A stretch of DNA of 64,000 bases from Ziziphus jujuba (Eukaryota > Streptophyta > Magnoliopsida > Rosales > Rhamnaceae): positions 26,020,001-26,084,000 of the forward strand of contig NC_083384.1 in the NCBI RefSeq assembly GCF_031755915.1, in the 5' to 3' direction. Below the pieces are notes generated by a model. That model did not search any database and was not told the origin of the DNA. It was given only the letters and a program-made list of their open reading frames with translations. This document shows positions 1 through 12,660 of this stretch, one piece after another. Both the position numbers and the translations under genes were made by a program. Position 1 is the first letter of the stretch; every line of letters starts with the position of its first letter.

Positions 1-301
1 TCATTTAGGATCCAGTTGGTTTTCTTTAATCATTAGTATTTGCTTCTTCTTCTTTCTTTCTTTTTTTTTTCTTTTCTTTTTTTAATAAAAAAATATTGTT
101 CTTCGTCGTCCAAATTTAATTCTAAGTCAGCCTTCTCCATTTCTTGGCAGCTCACTTTCTTTTACCCATTCAAAGTCTTAAATATATAAATATATATATA
201 TATATATATATCTTCCTCTAAGAAGTCCTGGAATTGGCTTTTCTGCATATTACACAAACAAATTTTACACATACCCTTTAATTTTCAGAGTAGCAGGAGC
301 T
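1..301 (+). promoter_or_regulatory. 5' flank and leader of the phospholipase D gene
   Basis: This stretch holds pyrimidine-rich tracts and a (TA)n run at about 182-211 that could act as a TATA region roughly 90-120 bp upstream of the ATG. A 'ttttcag' just before position 290 could be the 3' splice site of a leader intron, which is common in plant genes, but no matching donor can be proven here. No coding signal is visible. Confidence 0.4.
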
Positions 302-3300
302 ATGGCTCGTCGTGCTTATGACAGTTTGGTGTCATTTGGAGGCTCCAACCATGGTCAGGGTCACCAAGAAGTGCCATTCAAGACCAACAAAGGGTCTCTC
401 AAAGTCTTGCTTTTACATGGAAATTTGGAAATATGGGTTAAGGAAGCCAAAAACCTTCCCAATATGGACATGTTTCACAAAACTCTCGGAGACATGTTCT
501 CGGCCATGCCAGGTAAGCTAAGCAACAAAATTGAAGGTCATATGTCTAAAAAAATTACCAGTGATCCATATGTCACAGTTTCAGTCTCTGGTGCTGTAAT
601 TGGGAGGACTTTTGTGATTAAAAACACTGAAAAACCAGTTTGGAATCAGCATTTCAATGTCCCCGTCGCGCATTATGCGTCGGAAGTTCATTTCGTGGTG
701 AAAGACAATGATGTTGTTGGATCTCAGATTATAGGAGCTGTTGGAATTCCAGTAGAGCAATTGTTTTCTGGTGCCAAAATTGAAGGAACTTTTCCAATCC
801 TCAATGACGGTGGCAAACCATGTAAATCTGGAGCCGTTTTGAGTTTATCAATTCAGTATACATCTATGAACAACATAGCGCTTTATCATGGTGTTCCTGA
901 TGCATATTTTCCACTTAGGAAAGGTGGTCAGGTTAAGCTTTATCAGGATGCTCATGTTCATGATGGTTCGCTTCCGAAATTGAGGCTCGAAAATGGTGTT
1001 GAATATGAGCAGGGGAATTGTTGGCATGACATTTTCGACGCCATAAGTCAGGCTCGCCGTTTGATATATATAGTTGGATGGTCTGTGTACCATAAAGTGA
1101 GGCTGATTAGGGATGGTAATAATAATACAACAGAGTTCATGTTAGGTGATCTTCTTAAAACCAAGTCACAGGAAGGTGTAAGAGTGCTTCTCCTTGTTTG
1201 GGATGATCCTACTTCTAGGAGCATTTTGGGATACAAAAAGGTATGAAACTGAATACAATCTTTATTTTCATTATACTATGCTCACAATTTGCACTAGTAC
1301 CACCAGAGCTTTCTGATATTGTCCCAAATTGGCATACATATAATGCATACATTATACAACATGGTTAGAATAAAGCACTTAAATGTGTTCACTTCTCAAG
1401 AGTTTTTCTATTTGTAATCAATTGCAAGGACATTAATATACTGAAACTAAAGATGATTAAGTTGGTTAATTATATAACAATCTGTTATCTTTGGTATTAT
1501 TAAAATTTGCATATATTTTTTATATTCAATGCAAAGTTGGAACGGGTATTTATAAGTTCCCTGTCTTAAAAGCTTATATGCCCTGTCCTGTACTAAGGTA
1601 TGATTTATGGAAATTGAGCCAGATGTGAGGGACTTTATATGTATGGAAGACTATGTTGGTGCCTCTGTCATGAAAAACCTGTACATTTTGTTGTTATGTT
1701 TTAGCAACGATCTATAGAAATTATTAGCCTTAAGACTGAGGCAACATATATATAACATAACAATCGAGGCAATTACATAGAGCAGCATTGTGGCTCTACC
1801 TTTTAAAAATTGGCTTTGAACTATTATCCATGCTCAAAAATGTAGTTTGGAAGTTCGACATAGTAAAAACAGTCATGCAACAGTAGCTTTGCTAATGTTC
1901 TGTATATTCTTCCTACAGATATAAGAAGAGCATTTTATTTCTCGGTTTCTCTATCTGCAAGATACCATTCCACCTTCTAACTTGTTATATGCTTGTCAAA
2001 AATAGTACTTACTGTATAAATTCTGTGCCAACTGATATTCACCAATTTTTTATGACATGTAGGATGGTATTATGGGAACTCATGATGAGGATACTCGCCG
2101 TTTTTTCAAAAACTCTTCGGTTCAAGTGATACTATGCCCTCGATCTGGTGGAAAAGGACATAGCTGGGCAAGAAAACAGGTTTGCGTAGAAATAGTTAAC
2201 ATTTTGCTTTTGATCTAACTGCATGCTATTCGAAATCACTCTGTTTCTCCCTAGATATTGTTTATCTTAACAATTACTGGAACCTAGTTAATTAGTTTCA
2301 TGAAGCAATTCGAACAAGAATGTTAATCTTTTCACTTACTTATTCATTCTTGAATAGGATTGCTTAATCCTTTAAAGTAAAATGTTCATACTCTTCAGGA
2401 TTTATTCATCATAATATGCTGTTTTGGAAATTAGAAGTCTCAGAACTGCCACACTCAGAGAAAGAAATGAAAAATAGTATGTGTACTGTCATGAGGATTG
2501 GATGTGCCAGTTCCATAATTTTTCTTCTGGCTTAAGTATTGAGGCTTATATATATATATATATATATTTGGCGTACATCATATTCAAGTGAAGAAAAATG
2601 GAACAAAAAGCAATTCAAGATGTTACTGACATGCACAATCTGCCAATGGCAAATCCTGCATGCATTTGGATGGCAAGAAAATATATATATATGTTAGCTC
2701 TTTTTTTAATATTCAGTGAAGATGGAGTATGCAGAATTCATGTAGAATTGAAAATATTAGACGATTGCATTAGTTGGTTATTTGAAAATTATTTCTGTTC
2801 ATGTTCATCTGGCTATGTGTATGTATTAAATTAAGTGCTAAACTAGTTGTTGCTTTGAACTCCTCTTGTTTTAAAGGAAGTGGAGGTGATCTATACTCAT
2901 CATCAGAAGACGGTCATTGTAGATGCCGATGCTGGCCCGCATAAAAGAAAGATCATAGCATTTGTTGGAGGTCTTGATTTGTGCTTGGGCCGTTATGATA
3001 CTCCAAACCATCCTATTCTTCGAACTGTAAAAACAGTGCATGCAGATGACTTTCATAATGCTACTTTCTCGGTAAACATCTTTAATCTTGTCCTTTAAAC
3101 GCAAATCTGACGGGCAATATGATCATAAAAGCTGTATAGTGAATCTAGTTTCTAATTAACCTTTTTTGCATTGAAAACTAAACAGGAGCCTTTAGCTGGT
3201 TGTCCAAGACAATCATGGCATGATTTGCACTCTCGGATTGATGGTCCAGCAGCATATGATATCCTAACCAATTTTCAAGAGCGATGGTTGAGAGCTTCGA

Positions 3301-5751
3301 AACTACATGGCCTTCAAAAGATAAAGACATCATATGATGATTCACTTCTCAAGATTGACAGAATTCCCGACATCATTGGAATGGAAAATGTTCTTTGCCT
3401 GGGTGAGGATAATCCAGAAAGTTGGAATGTTCAGGTAAGTTTCTGTTGATTAGCTATTTTCTTCATGTTCTTTTCGTCATTTACATATTACTCTTTTTTT
3501 TTTCTTTTTTTTTCTTTTGATGGAATTCCTCAACATGTGAAGGTTTTCCGCTCAATTGATTCCACTTCAGTGAAAGGCTTTCCAAAGGATCCAAAAGAAG
3601 CAACAAACAAGGTGAGACATAATTTTGTATTTTAGTTTCTTTATGTTATATGGAAAGGTATTAGACATTGTTCTAACTTGATTTCCTTTTTCTTTTTTGT
3701 TTTTTTTCTTTCTAACTTCAAAATTTAACAGAACTTGGTATGTGGGAAGAATGTACTTATAGACATGAGTATACATGCAGCATATGTCAAGGCAATCAGA
3801 AATGCCCAACACTTTATTTACATTGAGAATCAGTACTTTCTTGGGTCATCGTATAATTGGAATTCAAACAATAACATAGGTAATTCAGAAAACTGTTTCT
3901 CATTTCAGTTGCTAAATTCCTTTTTTATTTTTTATTTTTTTAACTCCTCCCTCTGATGCATTTTGCCATAAAAATTCTGCAGGAGCAAACAATTTAATAC
4001 CTATCGAAATCGCTCTAAAAATTGTGAACAAAATTAAAGCAAATGAGAGATTTTCAGCATATATTGTGATTCCAATGTGGCCAGAGGGTGTTCCCACTAG
4101 CTTTCCGATTCAAAGGATTCTTTTTTGGCAGGTAACCTTTATTGCCATATGCAAATATCATAATATTCTTTTCTGTAATATCATAGATAGAGGCATATCA
4201 GATAAGAATTTTTTCTGATATAATAAACGTTCAATTCTTTTCTGTAATACCATGCTGACATCTTTAATTAGCACACTTCAACATAATACATTTTAAGCTT
4301 ACTAAAAACTGGTGGAGTCAAGATTGACTTTGATAGCAAACTGTTATGTTTATTATTTAGAAGAAATTGAGTTTGGATTCAATACTAATTAATAGTTGTA
4401 ACATAATGAAGTATTTCTAGTTCTTAGCTCTTACATACATACCTTGGTGTTATTGTTAATTCTGCAGCATAAAACAATGCAAATGATGTATGCAATGATT
4501 CACAACGCTCTGAAAGAGGCTGGACTTGAGAACCAATACGAGCCCGAAGATTATCTGAATTTCTTTTGTCTTGGAAACCGTGAGGCCGCAGATGGAGAAA
4601 CTTACTCAGGAACTTCAAATGCAGCAGCAAACACTCCTCAAGTACTACTCCTCTTCATTATAATCTTTCCATTTTCCTCTTATCCATTGTAGTTCTGTTT
4701 TTGCAAGTTGCTTTAACTTGTTCGTTCTGGTTATATAATGATGCAGGCACTTACTCAAAAGAGTAGGAGGTTTATGATATATGTACATTCTAAAGGAATG
4801 ATAGTGGATGATGAGTATGTGATATTGGGATCTGCAAATATAAACCAAAGATCTTTGGAAGGCACCAGAGACACTGAGATAGCAATAGGTGCTTATCAGC
4901 CCCATCATACTTGGGCAGCCAAACACTCAAGTCCACATGGACAGGTAATTCCTTATGCTCAAATATTTATTTTCAATTCAACATGGTATCAGAACCTAGA
5001 GATCTATAAAAGTTATGTTCATTTGCAAGTCGACATGGATAAACACAGTTAAAAATTGCTAGCCTGGTTATATAAGAGGAGTGTAAAAATCTATGGTCGG
5101 ACCCACTTGCTATTAATAAGCTTAGACTTATGGGATCGACAATAATATTGAAAATAAGCTTGACATAGCTAGTTAGATCCATTTCCTACTAGTTTAAACT
5201 TATGTTAGAGATGGTAACTTAACAGATAAGTTAACAAATACATCATGCATTTAGCGTTCATATGGAAATGATAGATAAGAAAGCAGAATTGAAAATGCAT
5301 AATTAGTTTCATTTCCTATAAATTTAAGCTTTTCGGTAAAAAATGATGGTAACTATGACAGATAGTACAACAAATGAATCATGCACTCAACGTTTATGTG
5401 GAAATGATAGAATAAGAAAGCAGAATGTTGAAAATGCGTATGATTTATATGATGCAGGTGTACGGATATAGGATGTCGCTATGGGCAGAGCACATAGGAG
5501 GGTTAGAAGAATGTTTCAAGAAGCCAGAAAGTATTGAATGTGTGAGAAGGGTAAGATCTTTGAGCAAGCAAAACTGGAGACAGTATATAGCTGATGACGT
5601 AACAGAAATGAAAGGCCACCTTTTGAAGTATCCCATCCAAGTTGATAAATCTGGCAATGTCAAAACACTTCCTGGCTGTGAAACTTTCCCAGATGTAGGT
5701 GGAAATATACTTGGTTCTTTTACAGGCATTCAAGAAAATCTTACCATTTAA
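302..5751 (+). CDS. PLD: phospholipase D, beta/gamma class (C2-PLD), 10 exons
   Basis: The enzyme hydrolyses phospholipids such as phosphatidylcholine to phosphatidic acid at membranes, in a Ca2+ and PIP2 dependent way in this class. Exons are 302-1240, 2063-2179, 2877-3071, 3186-3434, 3543-3611, 3732-3879, 3983-4131, 4468-4641, 4747-4944 and 5458-5751. All introns are GT-AG and the frame is open throughout, giving 843 aa. A C2 domain fills about residues 35-190 ([12 protein letters not shown] motif). The first HKD motif (HQKTVIVD) is at residues 361-368 and the second (HSKGMIVD) at 694-701. The plant-PLD motif IENQYF is at 554-559 and the C-terminus reads ENLTI. The C2 region ([31 protein letters not shown]) and short N-terminus fit beta/gamma rather than alpha or delta. 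The start is the first ATG, and length fits the gamma type (~855 aa). Beta versus gamma needs a tree. Confidence 0.95.
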
Positions 5752-6019
5752 TCCAATTTCATTAGAAGATGTCTCTTTTCTCTATTAACCGTACATTTTG
5801 ATCAATATCTGTGCAATTTTATTGTACATCAAATGTCCAAAGTAGGATTATGTATCTATTCTCTTTCTGCCCAATGTCCAATACTTAAGGGGAATTGTTA
5901 CTTATTTCATATTTGATGATACCCGTTGGATTAAATTTTTTTTTCCTTTTTTTTTTTTTTTTTTTTTTTTTTTTCCCTAATGGAACCCATTGGATTAACA
6001 TACTATCTGCAAATGTAAC

Positions 6020-6051
<32 letters not shown>

Positions 6052-7559
6052 TCAATTATTCTTTTTGTTATATGCTGCAATTGAGCAAGACTATTTCTTT
6101 TTTTTTTTTTTTTTATTTCCCCTTTTAGTAGCATTCTCATGCAGTGTGTTTAGTATTAAATTATATAGAATGCATTAAACATTTAAAATGTGAATAATTG
6201 TTAGTGCTTTTATGGGTTTTTCAAAAAAGTATTGAATTTTGACGATCTTTTGGCCTAACTTGATGGGAAACGATGTCATAAATAATACTCATCCTCATTG
6301 GTAGTGATTTACAGAATCCCACAGCAAAATTCCATCATTTAGAGTTTCAAAAAGTTAAATTTACTATTTTTGATCATTTTTTAACATGTTGATATCTCAA
6401 TCTAAGAATATCCAGATTAAGTTCTATTAATTGCTCATGAATCGTGGGATTTGTTCAAATAATTTTATTTTCAATTCACCAGACTTTCCTTTTTTTTTTT
6501 TTTAAGCAAATTTTGTATTTATTATATTTTTCAATAATTTTTAAGGCATCATGATTTCTTTTAACCTCTATTATTTAAATTTCATTTTAGTGATTATGAT
6601 GGTAGCTTATGGATTAATGAAATTTCAAAAACTATTCTCTTTTTCTTTCAATTCTTAGAATTCGTACACAAATCAACAAGATTTGAATTATTGTTGTTCG
6701 TATTTGATTAACTCTGTTCTTTCTCATAAGTTCCGCTGCATCACATTATATCTAAAATTTTAAAACCCTGTTTAGAATAATTTTGTATTTTGCTTTTTAA
6801 AAGCTTCAGCTTCTTCATAAAAGCTTTCCACAGTAAGCACTAGTAGCATATTTCCAAGCTTCATGTTTTCACACTAGCAGAGTCAGGTGATAAACACTCA
6901 AATGGAAACATTCGGATCAATATTTTAAGATTTCAGTAATAAGTAATACTAAAGATATCAACATCTCTTCTAAGATGATGTGGCACAATGATATATTTTT
7001 ATTTTATTAGTTATTTTAATATATCTTAAATATATATAAATAAACTCTTTGAATACTAAGGATAATCAAATATAAACCAATAAAAAAATTAATATATAAT
7101 TAAATGCATTCAATTTATTCACCAATTTAATATGAATCTGCTGACGAAAAATAACAAAATTAATAATAAACTTTTTTGATACCAACTTATATAGCAATAA
7201 TCTTATGACTTATCTATAGTCCATTTATATTTTTTTTTTTAACTAGTAATATATTGTCATGTCAATTTCCATATCAATTGGTAATTTTGAATCAAAAAAT
7301 ATCAATGCACTATAGTGGTAAACTTTGGTTATGATAAATATTTTTTACTACGTTATCGTGGGTGGATCAAATTAAGAATTTGTTTATTTAAATTATACAT
7401 GAAAATTTTGAATTTGAATCATTACTTAAAAAAAAAAAAAAAAAGAAAAAAAAAGAAGATGGTTTTTACTTATTGGACTATCTTCTTAGGAACAATTAAA
7501 TTTCGATCTAAACTAAAGAAATAATGATTTTCAGCACCAAATCAAATAAGAATTTGTTT
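5752..7559. other. AT-rich intergenic DNA downstream of PLD
   Basis: It begins with the PLD 3' UTR, which has no strong single polyadenylation signal. Long T-runs (5937-5975, 6098-6114), a CT/TA microsatellite (6020-6050) and A-runs follow. I see no gene in it. Confidence 0.6.
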
Positions 7560-7910
7560 TGACATTTGGAGAGAAATATGATCACAAATTCACGGCCCAA
7601 CAGTGTCCTTGCGTTGGAAATGTAGGACCCACCTAACCGTTGGTCTCATATCATACAAGAAGTGTGTTGTGCGGCCAGAAACCACCCGTTAATGGGTGTT
7701 TCGTATCCAAGCCCACCACCACCCCCTCATTTCTCTGCTGTGCTCGGCCGCTGCATCATGCACCATCCTCCCCCACCCACATAACTGATAACCGTACCGT
7801 GATTGATGCAGGAACATTACTGAACATGAGGGTGGTCCCACGTTGGTCTCATATCAGCCTTTCCAAAGAGGATCTGGTAGAAATTTGTAATATATATTTA
7901 TTATCTATTA
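7560..7910. other. GC-richer island in AT-rich intergenic DNA
   Basis: About 350 bp stands out from its surroundings by base composition. It contains GGCCCA-, GGACCCAC- and GGTCCCAC-like motifs and a short repeated phrase (tggtctcatatca at about 7639 and 7844). No conserved protein is readable. It could be a relic promoter or a piece of a mobile element. Confidence 0.3.
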
Positions 7911-10900
7911 TCTAGGGAGATTAAACCCAAAGAAATGGAACTAACTAAATGGCAGAGTTTGTGCTAGAGACCTTATTTTGAATTGATTGATGCCCATCAA
8001 TCAAAGCTGTTAAGAGAAATGAATGCTTTATATTGAATTAGGAATAATCCTAGACTCACAAATTTATTAATCAATGTTTTTTAAATATATTCAATAATAT
8101 TGTATTATTTTATTGAATTAATTTTTAATAATTAATTTTAAAGTATTATTAATTTGTTAACTATTATAAATATTACAATCAATTGTGATTGGTTCAATTA
8201 ATAAGTTATTCCACATAACTGGATATTAAAAATTTAGTTAATAAATTTAACCAAATTTATAGTATTACCCTTAAATTAGGCTGATTTTATATAGTTGTAT
8301 GCAAAAACTAAAAGCTTAAAATTTAAAAGACACGTCTTTTGGATTTTTCCAAGGGGTTGATTCCACTATTAAGTAATGTTATTGAACAATGACTTATAAC
8401 AATTTTGGAGCATTTTTATTAATACTTTTTTGTTTTAAAAAGTATAATTTTTATAATTTTAAAAATAAATAGTATTTTAAAATTTTTTGAAAAATAAAGA
8501 GTGGGATTTTTGTCCAACTCCAATAATATTTTGTACAATTTTATATATATATATATATATATTTTGTATTTCCCATAAACAATTATGATTTACTTTTTGC
8601 ACTTTTTTTCCCCCTTCCTGTAGCAATGTAGTATAAAAAAATGAATTATAAAATTATAACTAATAAATTTAATTATATTTGTGCTAAAAAAATTGTATAG
8701 CGAACTTATTGAAACTTATTAAAAGTTTCATATAATAAATGGGTTATAAAAAGTCAAATCCTACTTTTTATTTTAATTTTTCAATTTAAAAAACCTATTA
8801 AAATTATAAAAGAGAGATATAACTTTTAAAAATAGACAACAAAATGCTTTTAAAAAGCCTATTAAAGATGTTCTTAGAAGAGAATTAATTTCCTTTTTTA
8901 TTTTTTTTTTCCCTCATATTCATCTTGGGGATGAGGGCCCAATTAAAATTACAGAGGTTTTTTTTTCTTTTTTTCTTTTTTTTAATTAACGTTTATGGGA
9001 CTTGAAAAGCATTGGAATGTTTTGGACATGTGATTCTTCAATGCTCTTCGGAGATAAGAACAAAAGCAAAGTATTAAACTTTAATCAAATGTATACAAGA
9101 TTTGAGCTTGGAGTTCTTACAGTACTGTTTAGCATCATAAAAAGAGGAAAAGGTGAGGAATACACACTTTAGGTACTTATTTAACATAATGTTGAAGCTT
9201 CTTTTTCATTTCCAGAATCAGATATCCAATAATTAGTGGATTCTGTTTTTGTAACAAAGTGTAAACAGTTATTAGTAAATCACAAGCCAATAAAAAAAAA
9301 TTAAAAAAAATTTAAAAAAAAAAAGGGAAAGCAAGTAAATCCCTTGAGCTTTGGATTCTGGTTTGTTGGTACGTAATTTTGGTGATAATCAATGTTGAGT
9401 TAGTTTTTGTAATATTTTCAAATTTGTATGAATTAAAACACTAAGTTATAAAGTGTTTTTTTCAATTAGTATTGAAATGTGAAGATCAAATCTCAATTAG
9501 GTATAGTAAGTGACTTAGAAATCCTATATACATATATTTAGGTGGTTAGGCGTACACTGTTTCATATTATTTTTGTTTTTCATTGATTTGTATATTTTTA
9601 CTAGTTTTTATACACTAAGTATTTTGACTTTATTTTTATATGATTTTTACCAAATTGTGAAAAATAAAACAACTGAGTTTGACCTTTTTTTTTATTGTTG
9701 TTCAAAGAAGGTCTCTATCTTATTAAAATAACATTTGCCACTTGTTATTTCCTAAGTAGTAAATCTATATTGTTCGAATAAGATGTATATATTATTCTAA
9801 CTAGATCTCTTATTCTATTAAAGCCATATCTTTTCTTGGTTTGTCTGAGAGAAAAAAGATGAGAGAGAATTCTAAATTTCCAAATATAAATATTTCTCCA
9901 TTAATGGAGATCTAGTGAGTTTAAGTGATATTAGACCATTGATTTCATCTGTAGATCACCTCTAACTATTATGTACTAATTCTCTGATCTTTATTTTGTT
10001 TTTCACTGATTGTTTTACAGTGAGTCTCTCAAATCTACATTTTCTTATTTAGAAAGAGACTTTTAGATTTTCTATCTGTTTTAATCATCTCGAAATACTT
10101 TATCTCAGTTAATTTGGTTGATACTTTGGGATTTATTGTAACAAACTTGGAGAAGTGGAGCCCTTATGAAAGAGGCTTTGAAGACGAACAAACATGTGTC
10201 CTTGCCAAGAGTAGAAGCAGCAATAGTCTAAGCTTAAGGTCATTGCATTTAGTGTCAAGAGGATAATCATCCAATATCTCAATAGCTAAAAATGTCAGTA
10301 ACATTTTTGCACTTAGGCTAGGATTATCTGTATAACTATATAATTGATTTGTGGTATACTGGACTTTTAGATTAGAAGTAGTGATTGGTACTCGCGGTTT
10401 CACTTATGTAGGATTTTGGATTTCCACGTAAAAAATTTTATACCTAATTTTTATCTTTCTGCATTTTATTTTCCTACACTTTAATTTTACTTACTTTATT
10501 GTGAGAGGATAAAATCCCCATATATTTATTTTTCTGCATTTTTTTTTATTATAGGAAAATTTAGTCCTCATTATTTATTTTATCGCATTTAAATTTCATG
10601 TTTGTGGAAGGACTTAGTTCTTGAATTTTGAATTGTAAAATTATAAATGTATAGGTTGGGGGCACATATATGATATGAAATAGGTTTAGATTCTTGCGGG
10701 CTTCTTATTTCTCAATCATCAAAAAGAAGCCTAAGCCATCAAAAAAGCCTAGTCAGCCCCCTTTTTAGTCTTTTCCGAATTTTCAATCATCAAGGACATA
10801 ATTTTCTATATGTATTCACACATTTACCTCTAAAATTAAATAGTTCCCCCTCTCAAATTGTATTTCTCTTCTCTAATTTGTCCAATTTTGATTTTTTTTT

Positions 10901-11035
10901 TTTTAAAAAAAACTAGATCAAGTTTGTCCAATTTAATGGCCACATAATCTTCATTAAATGTTGTATACATATTTTTATTATCTAAATATTTTAGAGTTAA
11001 TTATTAAGAATTTCCTTAAGTCTTTATTCTAGTGT
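7911..11035. other. AT-rich intergenic DNA
   Basis: There are many A/T tracts and no coding signal. The part from about 9800 to 10450 is treated separately because it looks like an LTR remnant. Elsewhere I see only low-complexity DNA. Confidence 0.5.
9800..10620 (+). mobile_element. possible relic of a Copia-type LTR
   Basis: The phrase around 10390-10470 (a 'ggattt-ccacgtaaaa' stretch followed by 'tttctgcatttta') resembles the 3' part of many plant Copia LTRs. Upstream there is a gag-free, moderately complex stretch. No TG...CA ends, primer-binding site, partner LTR or polyprotein could be found, so this rests on resemblance alone. Confidence 0.3.
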
Positions 11036-12660
11036 CATATTTCACTAGCAATGACTCGAGCTCAAATCAAGGTTTAAAATATCTGAAATTTTTATTTTTT
11101 TAAAAGGTCGAAATAAAATTTAGATTCCAAATGGAAATATATAAAATTTCCATAATATCTATTGATATTTTCAAAATTTTATCAAAATTTCCATGGAAAT
11201 TTCCGTCAAAATATCTATATTAAATTTTTAATAATTTGGTTAAAGAATCCATAATATCCATTAAAATTTCAGAAATTTTCATGTAAATTTTTTAAACTTT
11301 CTATAGAAATATTGGAAATATCTAAGAAATTTTTTTATTTTTTTTATAAAAATTAAAAAATATTATTAATGTTTTGTAAATTATTTTACCAAATTAACTT
11401 TAGTGATATTTTTTTTAACACTTTAATTGTTTTCTAAGTATTTAATAATATAAATAAAACGAAGTGAATTGAATTCAATAACCTTAACAAGTTTTATTCA
11501 TTGACAAAATATATATATACTTGTTATACATTTTGTATAAAATGGATTCATTAGAATCCCATAATTACAAATTAATAATTGATTATATAATAATGAAAAC
11601 TAATAACATAAATATATAATATTATATAAAATTGATATTGATAACATTTAAATTAATGACATTAAGCAAATAAAAAAAATGACAGAATATATTATACTAA
11701 ACATATTGAATATAAGATCCTTATGATTGACATATGAATAATTATATGAAAAATTATTAAAGAGATACATTTTTTAATAATTACTTTTCACATTTTACAT
11801 CTCAGAATGAGAACGAAAAATATACTAATAATTTTCAATTATCTAAGAATTTTATGAACATTGAGATGATATTTATGAAATATAATGTAATTGTAATAAT
11901 TGTTTTATCTTAATTAATAAAAAACTTATTTCTTAATTAATAAAAAACTTATTAAATATATACTTTTTTGGGCATATTTTTACCAATAATAGTTTATTTA
12001 TGATTGTTACCGATTATTGTAAATTAAATTGATTAAGTGTCTATTTGGCAGAACTTTTTTTTAAACTAAAAGCTCTATTTAAAAGTCAAAAGCTCTACTT
12101 AAAGACCAAAAATTTTTTTATTAAAAAATAAAAATGTTTAACAAGAGTCAACAAGCATTTGTTAACAAAAAAATCAACTTTTTAAAGCTGTTTTAAAGAA
12201 ACTCAAATTTTTTACTTCTTTAGAAAAACTCTTTTTTTTTAACTTATATAAAAATTCAATAAACATTTAATACAGTTTTTTTTTAGCTTATATGGAAACT
12301 TAATGAGCATTTAATATAGCTTTTTTTATTTACAACAAAATATTTATTAGTTTTTTAATACAAATTCTTTTTCAAAAAAATTTATTATACAAAAATCTAC
12401 AACTAAAGTTCTACTTTTATCAGTTAAAACAAAGAGATCCTAAGAAAAATAGAATATCTATTTAATAATTTTTGTAATTTTTATAATCAAGTTGATAATT
12501 GATTGTTTAAGTAAGCTAATACTAAAATTTTAACAAAAATTTTTATTTTTTAAAATAAATTTTCATCATTTTTTGAAATTTTTCATCAATATTCGATATT
12601 TCCCAAAAAATTTCCATATTTTGAATCTTGGCTCGAATATCCCTTTCAATATCACCAATA
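11036..12660. repeat. foldback-like AT-rich repeat, member of a local dispersed family
   Basis: The left end (about 11055-11090, 'cgagctcaaatcaaggttt' then 'aaaatat') is matched in inverted form by the right end (about 12605-12640, 'attttgaatcttggctcg'). Related text rich in 'atatttcc' and 'aaatttcc' occurs at about 33940-34300 and 47200-47760. No protein is encoded. A decayed foldback or MULE-like non-autonomous element is the simplest reading. Confidence 0.45.
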
